NCBI GenBank assembly: GCA_036924085.1
Contig: JAVGWX010000013.1
Coordinates: forward strand, 61,998,157-62,062,156
DNA length: 64,000 bases
From: Ariolimax columbianus
Lineage: Eukaryota; Mollusca; Gastropoda; Stylommatophora; Arionidae
Direction: 5' to 3'
Below the pieces are notes generated by a model. It was not told the DNA's origin and did no database searches. It saw nothing but the letters and a program-made list of their open reading frames with translations. Both the position numbers and the translations under genes were made by a program. Positions 45,088 to 55,000 of this stretch are shown in pieces (within the stretch, counting starts at the first letter, position 1; every line of letters begins with the position of its first letter).

Positions 45088-45374
45088 ATAAGATAAGGAT
45101 GGATAGATAGATAGACCCACTGTATATTATCAATCAAAACTTTTTCAGCTACCTGTGGAGCATAGGTGTTAAAAAAATGTTGACCTGCCCATATCTATTA
45201 TGGCCACTGCCTGGCAGATTACATTGTTAAATATTCTTTGCTCCCTTTTTGGAACTCGATTGCCCAAACTAGAAAGGTTGTGCATGGGACTAGCAACCTC
45301 ATCATGTAAAATATAGTGCCAAAAATAGACCCGATGATGAAGAAGAAGATAATGGTGACATACTGATAACAATC

Positions 45375-45645
45375 AAAGACCACTTGTAAGATGATGACAA
45401 TGTGATTGATAAATCAGCAATCCACAGATTTTGGAGGTTGAAACTAAATATGAGTCATGTGGTAAGAAGTGCCAGAGAGGATGGATTAGCAGTGTGTACA
45501 ACTAGTGAGCTACAGGAAACTATTAGCATCCATACATTTCAGTAATTGCTAAGGGAAACTGAGCACCTATGAGTCTGTCCAGAGTGCTGTGATGACGTTC
45601 TCAATATCATAAAACTGTGTTTTATGATGGATATTTGAGGTGATC
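45375..45645 (+). repeat. Dispersed repeat I
   Basis: Shares GTGTGTACAA and GAAACTGAGCACCTATG-type blocks with 59100-59310. Possibly a degraded coding segment of an unknown transposon. Confidence 0.45.
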
Positions 45646-45864
45646 TGTGAATTAATTCAAGGACGAGGCGATCGTAAAAACCAGGCAGTCTTCTGTGTGC
45701 CAGATAATCCATCAAAATGCAGGCTATCCTTGTGATTCCATGTCAATGCTTGAATCCACTTAACCAATCACTGCCACCCTAACACTCCTAGCCTGAAAGA
45801 GATATATTTGAGTTTAGGAAACAAGAACAAACAATTATTTTAACATGGTATTTCAATCAATCAA

Positions 45865-46260
45865 TCAACGCCTGACGCTCCTTTCGGGGGAACAGGCCAC
45901 TGACAACCCTCCTCCAGCAAGTTCGATATTGAGCTACCCTTTCTGCGCCTCCTCAGGTGAGGTCGAGGAATCAAGTTCATTTTCAATCTCTTCTCTTGAT
46001 ATTTCTTAACCTCTCATCCTCTTTCAATGTGGATTCCATGTCAGGACCTGTCTGGTCATGTTTGATAGTGCTTTCCATGGTGTGTATCCAATCCAACCCC
46101 ATTTCCTATGTTTGATCTGCTGCTCAACTGGTTGTTGTTGGCTCTTTTCCCATAGATCTTCGTTCTTCACCGTGCCTTGCCAGCCTAAACCGATTATCCT
46201 CCGCAGACATTTATTGACGAATGACTGGATTGTCTTTGTTGTTCTTAAAGTTTCTGCTCG
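45865..46260 (-). mobile_element. LINE RT C-terminal remnant
   Basis: The reverse frame reads FINKCLRRIIGLGWQGTVKN, EDLWEKSQQQPVEQQIKHRK, WGWIGYTPWKAL and TRQVLTWNPH: the common W....Q.P.E.EI..R.W.WIGHTLRK...TRQ.L.WNP signature of LINE ORF2 tails. Stops and frameshifts present. Confidence 0.75.
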
Positions 46261-46307
46261 GTTTTAGAGTATGAACTTGAGATTGGAATTTTTAAATTTT
46301 ATTTGGT

Positions 46308-46480
46308 GAAGTGTTTGCCTTTCTGTATTCTACTTGCGGAGGCACGCCCTTTTCCACCCAAGGCTGCAGCCTTTAAGGTGATATCAGGATGTATTGACCA
46401 GTGCTTCGATACATGTATGTGTCTGTATGTACCGATGCTAGTTTGGGCGCTCTCTGAGATCAACCCAACCAAAGTGCAAT
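46308..46480 (+). repeat. Dispersed repeat J, copy 1
   Basis: About 170 bp, similar to 47580-47750 (TGTTTGCCT...GGAGGC.CGCC.TTTTCCACC...ACCAAAGTGCAATGGA), same orientation. Confidence 0.75.
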
Positions 46481-47003
46481 GGAGGGGTCTCACCATGAGG
46501 ACATGTGTGAAAGTTGTGTAATAGGGTGATTGTTGGATGGAGGGGTCTCACCATGAGGACATGTGTGAAAGTTGTGTAATAGGGTGATTGTTGGATGGAG
46601 GGGTCTCACCATGAGGACATGTGTGAAAGTTGTGTAATAGGGTGATTGTTGGATGGAGGGGTCTCACCATGAGGACATGTGTGAAAGTTGTGTAATAGGG
46701 TGATTGTTGGATGGAGGGGTCTCACCATGAGGACATGTGTGAAAGTTGTGTAATAGGGTGATTGTTGGATGGAGGGGTCTCACCATGAGGACATGTGTGA
46801 AAGTTGTGTAATAGGGTGATTGTTGGATGGAGGGGTCTCACCATGAGGACATGTGTGAAAGTTGTGTAATAGGGTGATTGTTGGATGGAGGGGTCTCACC
46901 ATGAGGACATGTGTGAAAGTTGTGTAATAGGGTGATTGTTGGATGGAGGGGTCTCACCATGAGGACATGTGTGAAAGTTGTGTAATAGGGTGATTGTTGG
47001 AGA
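46480..47003 (+). repeat. Minisatellite, 58-bp unit, nine near-identical copies
   Basis: Unit: GGATGGAGGGGTCTCACCAT, GAGGACATGTGTGAAAGTTG, TGTAATAGGGTGATTGTT. A 58-bp period was measured (46535, 46593). Almost no variation between units. Confidence 0.96.
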
Positions 47004-47074
47004 GTTTGAGGTATGAAGAGAATCGAAATGACCCCTAAAAGTATGATGATTGACATTGGAATTAAACAATCAGC

Positions 47075-47420
47075 ATGCTATTTCTTCTTCTTCCTCGTTC
47101 ATCTTCAGACCTCAACTTCAATGACTTTAACGAAGGCAGCGGTCGACTCAAGGGTCTGTACGCTTCCGTACAGCTTCTCGTGGAAGGACACTGGCTGTTG
47201 CCATGGACAGGACTCCATAATATGTTCTGCCTTCATGGGGGTTGTGCCGCAGGCACATTGGACTGTAGTGCCAATCTTGAACTTGTTGTACAGATGGCAT
47301 CTAAGTCTATTGTGATCTGTGTGTAGCCGGAGAATTATCACCTGGTCTCGCCTGGAGAGTTGATGGTAGGCATCGTTTTCTATGTGGCCAGGGTGGCCTT
47401 TTTTCCATTTTGCTCTGTAC
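47075..47420 (-). mobile_element. LINE-H C-terminal part with (GAA)n tail
   Basis: The reverse frame reads MIILRLHTDHNRLRCHLYNK, TVQCACGTTPMKAEHIMESC, EKLYGSVQTLESTAAFVKVI. The element ends with GAGGAAGAAGAAATA at about 47080. Confidence 0.8.
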
Positions 47421-47431
47421 GTTGCCCTGAT

Positions 47432-47532
47432 GAATGCTATATACCATCAATCAACCACATGCTATATACCATCAATCAACCACATGCTATATACCATCAA
47501 TCAACCACATGCTATATACCATCAATCAACCA
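47432..47532 (+). repeat. 25-bp tandem repeat, four copies
   Basis: ATGCTATATACCATCAATCA plus ACCAC, perfect except at the edges. Confidence 0.95.
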
Positions 47533-47579
47533 ATCAAAACTTCTGCAGCTCCATATCAATTTTTTTTTTTTTTTGCTTA

Positions 47580-47870
47580 GATGTTTGCCTCACTAGTTTC
47601 TACTGGCGGAGGCGCGCCATTTTCCACCCCAGACCGTAGTCAATTGGGCGATATCAGGACGCATAAACCAGTGCTTGGATGCATGTGTGCATCTGTATGT
47701 ACCTATGCTAGGTTTGAGCGCCCTCAGAAGCTAGCCCAACCAAAGTGCAATGGAAGGGCTTTACCACGAGGGCGCGTGTGAAAGTTGTGCAAGGGTGTGA
47801 CTGTAGGACAGAGTCAAATGAAACAGAGTGAGGTGAGAAGAGAGAGTAGGGGAAGAGTGGCCCCCGTTTT
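47580..47870 (+). repeat. Dispersed repeat J, copy 2
   Basis: Same unit as 46308-46480 but with one single version of the segment that is amplified nine-fold in copy 1 (47735-47805). Confidence 0.75.
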
Positions 47871-48049
47871 GCTTCCTCCATATCAATCACAGGTCTTCAA
47901 CAAAGACATGCCAAGAAATCACATATTGCCCCATCTATAGATCACCCAGCCCTATCGAGTAAGTGCAACTCAGTTGCACAGGAATCGCCACAGAAAGAGA
48001 AAGGTTATTTATTGCCAACACCTCAACATCATTTCTTCTTCGGGGATGG

Positions 48050-48285
48050 TATAGGCTAGTGGTTAAGTGACACGGCTCACAATCCAAAGGTACTGGGTTC
48101 ACTCCCCATCACAGCACAGTTCGTTACTCCGGGGAAGCAAGCCCTTAGAAAATGCAGGAGGAAGCAGACCTTTATATAAAATGCATGCCAAAGTTGAATG
48201 CACTGGACCAACAGACGCAAATAAAAACATAGTGCAATGCACATCACTTTGGGGAATGAAGAAAAAAGGTGAACGTGAAAAAAAA
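48050..48285 (+). mobile_element. SINE-A
   Basis: GGTATAGGCTAGTGGTTAAG (A box) and GGTACTGGGTTCACTCCCC (degraded B box), body to CTTTGGGGAATGAAG, A-rich tail. Confidence 0.8.
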
Positions 48286-48289
48286 ATGT

Positions 48290-48884
48290 ATTACTTAATA
48301 TCTTCTGTCCAAACATTGAATATTCTCTATCATTAGTTAACATCTTCTGTTCAAACATTGAATATCCTCTATCATTAGTTAACATCTTCTGTTCAAACAT
48401 TGAATATCCTCATATCATAAGTTAACATCTTCTGCACAGACATTGATTACCCCCAAATCATTAGTTAAAATCTTGTCCAAACATTGATTACCCCCAAATC
48501 ATTAGTTAACATCTTCTGCCCAGACATTGATTACCCCCACTCATTAGTTAACATCTTCTGCCCAGACATTGATTACCCCCACTCATTAGTTAACATCTTC
48601 TGTCCAAACATTGATTACCCCATTATTATTAGTTTACATCTTCTGTCCAAACATTGATTACCCCATTATTATTAGTTTACATCTTATGTCCAAACATTGA
48701 TTACCCCCAAATCATCAGTTAACATCTTCTGCCCAAACACTGATTACCCCCAAATCATCAGTTAACATCTTCTGCCCAAACATTGATTACCCCCAAATCA
48801 TCAGTTAACATCTTCTGCCAAAACATTGATTACCCCAAATCATCAGTTAACATCTTCTGCCCAGACATTGATTACCCCAAATCA
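48290..48884 (+). repeat. Minisatellite, ~42-bp unit, ~13 copies, adjoining the COX16 stop codon
   Basis: Units contain AGTTAACATCTTCTGCCCA, AACATTGATTACCCCCAAAT. On the minus strand the array starts immediately after the COX16 TAA, so it must form part of the 3' UTR or flank. Confidence 0.93.
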
Positions 48885-49010
48885 TTATCCTCTGGCATCC
48901 TCAGATTGTTTCTTGGACAGTCTCTGTTCATCCTGCACAGTCTTTGAATCTTCCCACGGTCTTGGTCCTCTGACATTTTCCCAACGGTCAACATCCATCT
49001 GCTCAATCTC
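48885..49010 (-). CDS. COX16: COX16 coding exon 4 with stop codon
   Basis: Encodes residues 76-116, starting EIEQMDVDRWENVRGPRPW and ending SEDARG then TAA at 48887-48885. Acceptor with a good pyrimidine tract, TGTTTCTTTCCTAG. It contains the diagnostic RGPRPWE motif. The first bases after the stop already belong to the 42-bp minisatellite 48290-48884. Confidence 0.92.
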   Translation of the reverse strand, partial: EIEQMDVDRWENVRGPRPWEDSKTVQDEQRLSKKQSEDARG

Positions 49011-52000
49011 CTAGGAAAGAAACACACAAGACAACAAATATTCAACAAAAATCCTACCAACAATCATACACATGATTGCAAAGAAAAATCAATATCATCC
49101 CCGCATAGCATGTGACTCCACTTCACTTTTCTTCTGTGATTCCATAAGAAGAGAGGCATTCAGCAGTCTCACTCAAATTGATTTCTATGAGAAGTAACAA
49201 AATAATAGTCTTCTTCTTCTTCTTCTTGTTCACTGTGTTTCTACATTTGAAACACTGGTCTCTCAAGAAACAAAAGCATGAAACAGTGAAGTTTAGAATC
49301 CCACAAGTTTTCCCTAGTCTCAAGGGAGGTGGGATCAACACCTTGTCATATTGGAGATTGACAAACAAATTAGGAGATCCCGTGTACAAGCTGTAAAAGA
49401 GAACTCTTGGTAGCTGAAAATCAGTAAGAGTAAGCTGTTAGTCGCTGTATGAGCAAATTTCAGAAAAAAAAGTAATGAAATCCCTAAGCAATACGCAATC
49501 TACATTCCCCAGGCCTAGTAAGGCACAGGAAGAAAACATTGCAAAATAAAGAACATACTATGGCTACCTGGCAACAGGTATAATCTGAATGATTGAATGC
49601 CAGGATTCCTAGCTACAGAAACTAGTGCAAAAACACACAAGCTGCTCTGGTGGCACAGGCATGTTACCTAATCATAAAATTCCTGTTACCTAATCAAAAG
49701 ATTTATGTTATTTGATAAAATCCCTGTTACTTGATCATAAATTCCTAATACCTAATACTAAAATTCCTTTTACTTAATCATAAAATTCTTATTACTTAAT
49801 CATAAAATTCACGTTACTTGACCTAATCATAAAATTCACATTACTTGATCATAAATTCCTGTTACTTAATCATAAAATTCACGTTACTTGATGACAAAAT
49901 TCTTGTTACTTGATCCTAAAATCCATGTTACCTATCATAAAATTCCTGTTACTTAATCATAAAATTCCTTACATGGTTATAAAATTCCTGTTACTTGATC
50001 ATAAAATCCCTGTTACTTGATCATAAAATTCCTGATACCTAATAATAAAATTCCTTTTACTTAATCGTAAAATGTATGTTACCTTATCATAAAGTTCCTG
50101 TTGCCTGATCATAAAATTCATGTTACTTAATCACAAAGTTCACGTTACTTGATCATAAAATTCCTGTTACTTAATCATAAAGTTCCTGTTGCCTGACCAT
50201 AAAATTCCTGTTACCTAATCATAAAGTTCACGTTACTTGATCATAAAATTCCTGTTACCTAATCATAAAGTACCGGTTGCCTGATCATCAAATTAATTTT
50301 ACTTAACCATAAAGTTCCTGTTACCTAATCATAAAATCCACGTTACTTGATCATAAAATTCCTGTTACCTAATCATAAAATTCACGTTACTTGATCATAA
50401 AATTCTGTTACTTAATCATAAAATTCCTGTTGCCTGATCATAAAATTCATGTTACTTGATCATAAATATCCTCTTACTTGATCATACAATTCCTATTACT
50501 TAACTTAACATCTTTACACTGGTTTAGAAGACTCTGCAGAGTCTGTATACAACCAGTGTCATTTACATTTCCTTGCTCTAAAAGCTATGCGCATCCAATC
50601 TATTCTTGAATGCATTATTTGTCCTTGTCTCCACTACTTCCTGTTGCAATGCATTCCAAGCATTCCCCACTCTGACTAAAAATGATCCTATTATACCTTT
50701 GGTTCTAAGATAAAAATATTAATTAGGTCAGTAGTTAAATGGTTCATAGATTTTACTAACATATAGTACGTCTGAGCTGTTCGTTGCAAGAACACTGACA
50801 TGTTTAAAAAACTCAAATCTGCGGTAAATACAAATGAAATTACCTTCAACATTTTCTGTTCAGCTGCTTCTATGTTAGTAACTTTCAGTCCAAGAGCTTC
50901 AGCTTCCTCTTTTGAAAGCTGTAAGATTTTAACACAGGCTTGACAGATTGCTATAAAACATAAATTACGAGGATAAATATAGAATGGCCACATCTATAAA
51001 AGTAAAGTGAAGCTCATGTTTATCCACCATGTAGAGTATGGTGTTAGGCCCATATTTGTTACGACAAACGACACACTAGGGCTGGTGTGGGCAACATCAT
51101 GCAAGTCGCCTTTACTTTCCCAGACTATTCTGGTGCCCAATTTTGGAGGCTGGGTTAACCCCAGGAGCCATTTTGCGATCAGAAGTACATGACCAGCGGG
51201 ATAGGCCCTGATTGTCTAGACCACAGATTCATGACCTCATTTCGGGCCGTGAACGGTTTTCTGTGGGGGTCACCGGCTGAAACAGTAAACTAAAAACAAT
51301 GTTGAATTTAAAGTTGAAAATGAATTTACATCCAAATCGCAGGCTGTAAATCAAGTGTACCAGGCAATAAAACTAAAAATGAAAACTTCCTTCAGGCTTC
51401 GGCTTGCAACTTCGAATGTCAGGACCATGTGTCCGGGACATGACACTGACCTCGTGACGAGAGACAAACGTCAATTATTGATGCCGAACTCAATCGTCTT
51501 GGTATAGATATTGCTGGTCTGCAGGCGACACGCCTCCCTGAGGATGGGTCACTTAGGGAGAAAAATTATACCTTTTTTTGGAAAGCCAGAGGAAAGGAAG
51601 AAACCCGACAACATGGGGTGGGTTTTGCAATGAAGAACTCGCTATTGTGTATTATTGAGAGTCCATTTGGAGGATATGAAAGAATGTTAACAATGAGATT
51701 GTCTACCTCGTGTGGATTCATAACACTTATCGCGTCCAGTTGGAGGATATGAAAGAATGTTAACAATGAGATTGTCTACCTCGTGTGGATTCATAACACT
51801 TATCACGTCCAGTTGGAGGATATGAAAGAATGTTAACAATGAGATTGTCTACCTCGTGTGGATTCATAACACTTATCACTGCCTACACTCCGACGCTCAC
51901 ATCAGCGAAAGATGCAAAGGGCTCCTTCTATGTAGAGTTAGACAATACAGTGAAGTCAATTCCAAAATCGGACTGCCTATACATACTTGGTGATCTAAAT

Positions 52001-55000
52001 GCTCGGATGAGATTGGACTCAAATTCGTGGCCAGTTTGTTTAGGCAAACACAATATTGGGCGCATGAATGAAAATGGACAAAGTTTGCTGGAGTTCTGCA
52101 CAAAAAATAATCCCTGCATCACAAACTCCTACTTTGCAACAAAAGATCGCCTTAAGGTATCATGGAAACACCCAAGATCCGGTCATTGGCACCAACTGGA
52201 CTTTATTATCACCAGGAGACAACATTTAAATCACACACAATTAACACGCAGCTACCCGAGTGCTGACTGTGATACTGATCACATGCTGGTCGCTGCCCGC
52301 GTCAAGCTGAGACTTAAGAGAATCTTCACAGCGAAGCACAAACCCATTTTGATGATACATTTAGTCAACACCAAGGATCCAGAAAAGTGTTTCAAGTTCC
52401 AACAGCAGCTTGCAGATGTTCTCACTGATACCTCAGGAGACTGTACAGCTAGTGAAAAGTGGGATGTAATCAAAGAAGCTACCCTCAAAACAGCGGTAAC
52501 AGCTAACAGCTTATGGCATTAGAGAGCACAGGAATCAAGACTGGTTTGAGGCAAATAGTCGGATACTGCAGCCTTTGATTGACAGGAAAAAGGCAGCACT
52601 ACTGAGAAACAAAGACAAAACAACACAAAACTCTCTGAATGTATTGATACAAGCGAGGAAAAAAGTGCAAAGGACAGCTAGATAGTGTGCAGATGACTAT
52701 TGGATGCAGTGAGAATATCCAAGATGTCTTCAATAATGGTGACATCAGAGGCATGTATGAAGTGATAAAGAAAACCATTGGCCCAACAGTGAAAAAGAGT
52801 GCCCCTCTAAAAGCTTTATCTGGGGAGATCATCACTGAAAAGAGGAAGCAGTTAGACAGATGGGTAGAGCACTTTATTGAATTCTATTTAAGTGAGAGCT
52901 AACAGAAGATGCCCTCAATGTCATGCCAACTCAGGACCATCTGGACTCGCTGCCAACCATAGCAGAAGTTAACTGTGCTTTTGGCAAGGCTCCAGGAAAG
53001 GATGGAATCCCAATAGAGCTCATCAGGAGTGGAAAGGACATACTTGCTCCACAGATACACCAGTTGATAAAATTATGCTGGCATGAAGGACAGGTCCTGC
53101 AGGATTTTAAAGATTCAAGCATTGTAACCTTGTACAAGAACAAGGGGGACCGGATGGCTACATCAACTACAGAGGAATTTCGCTTCTGTATACCGTTGGG
53201 ATGATACTTGCCAGAATTGTTCTACACAGGCTCCAGGCCCTAGGAGACCAGGTTTACCAAGAGTCACAGTGCGGTTTTTGTTGGAATAGGTCTACCACAG
53301 ATATGATATTCTCGTTACGAAAGTTGCAAGAGAAATGCAGAGAACAAAAGCAGCCATTGTATATTGCCTTCGTAGATCTCACGATGGCATTTGACTTGGT
53401 CAGTCGTGTGGATCTGTTCAAAGCGCTCGGGAGTTTACAATCAAGTACGAAATAAAACAACGCTGTGTACTTGCTCCAACCCTCTTTGGAATATATTTCT
53501 CACTTCTCTTGAGGCATGCATTTCGTGACCAGGAAGGTGGTATCTTCATTCATTCTCATACAGATGGTGGCCTATTCAGTTCCCAAAGGCTGAAAGCCAA
53601 GACCAAAATAAACAGGGTGCTGATGAGAGAACTGCTCTTTGCGGATGATGCCACAATTACGACTCACTCAGATGAGGAACTGCAAAGCTTACTATCTGAA
53701 TTTTCTGATGCCTGCTGTGAGTTGGGGTTAACAATCAGCAAAATGAAAACACAAGTTATGGTCCAGGGTGCAAACAAACCACCAGTAATCTCAATTGATG
53801 ATAAGGTTTTCGATGTAGTAAATCATTTTACGTACTTGGGATCTTCAATCAATAATAAACTATCCCTGGACCAAGAGATCAATATCAGGATAGGCAAGGC
53901 AGCAACAACAATGAGCAGATTAACAAAAAGGGTCTGGAAGAAGAGGAAACTCAGTTAAAACAAAAACACTTGTTTACCAGGCCTGTGTCCTCAGCACTCT
54001 TCTTTATGGCAGTGAGACATGGTCTACCTACATGCACCAGGAGAGGCGGCTAAACAGCTATCACATGAGGTGCCTGCGCAGAATCCTGGGCGTTGGATGG
54101 CAAGACAAGATTACCAACGCAGAGATGTTGGAGAGAACAGGCACTGTCACAATCTTTTCCATACTTAGTCTTCGAAAGCTCCGATGGCTGAGACACATTA
54201 AGAGGATGGATGATGGCAGAATACCAAAATATCTTCTCTATGGGGAATTACAGTTGGGGAAAAGGTCTCAGAGCTGGCCATTACTTCGGTACAAGGATGT
54301 GTGCAAGGGGGATATGAATGATGCAGGCATCGATTTGGAATCATAGGAACAGGATGCCATGAATCGTGTTACATGGAGGGGCAGGATTAAGCATGGAATA
54401 CAGACAAAGGAGATACTGATTGCTGATAGGCTAAAGACTCAGAGTTTGAGAAGACATACCACACCATGCGATGCAGAAAACAGTCCTGACTTTCCTTGCA
54501 CATGCTGTGGAAGACACTTCTCTGCTCGGATTGGTCTTACGAGTCATATTCATTACCGTCATGGACTGTAGTTACATACCTTTTTTTCAAAGCCTAATTA
54601 CTATCGTCTGACAAGACGGAAAGACCCAATGAGATCAGCCAATTGCGTAATCCAGAAATATGTTGTCAGTTAAAATTATATTTAATTATATTTTACTGCG
54701 AAATCTATTTTCAGTGTGTTTTCTTTAACCCTATTTCTTCTTCTTCATTCTCAATCTCTTGCTACCAAGCACTAAAAAGGGTTTTGCAGGGATGTCGTCC
54801 CGAGAACAGAATGCAGTGTCGTAGTTTACAGCTTGACTGCGATGTTTGCACCTTTCGGTCCAACACATCCAACTTTAGCATGCATTTTTTAGTACAGGGT
54901 TAGCCTTCCCTCTTCAATACCTTCTACTTAGCCAGTCTGCTATGTTGCAGCCTGTTATCCAGGATCACCACCGTGGAGGTGTAGAATGGTCTTGACAGTT

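Larger units (their letters stand above)
49011..50843 (-). other. COX16 intron 3 (1,833 bp)
   Basis: Phase-0 GT-AG intron. Contains a (CTT)n run near 49210, an ~840-bp minisatellite of 21-22-bp units and a LINE-A 3' end. Confidence 0.8.

Noticed and set aside
51830..53958. A host endonuclease/reverse transcriptase gene
   Set aside because: Multiple frameshifts, a 73-bp triplication, altered catalytic and motif B residues, and several truncated relatives in the same window show a dead LINE.
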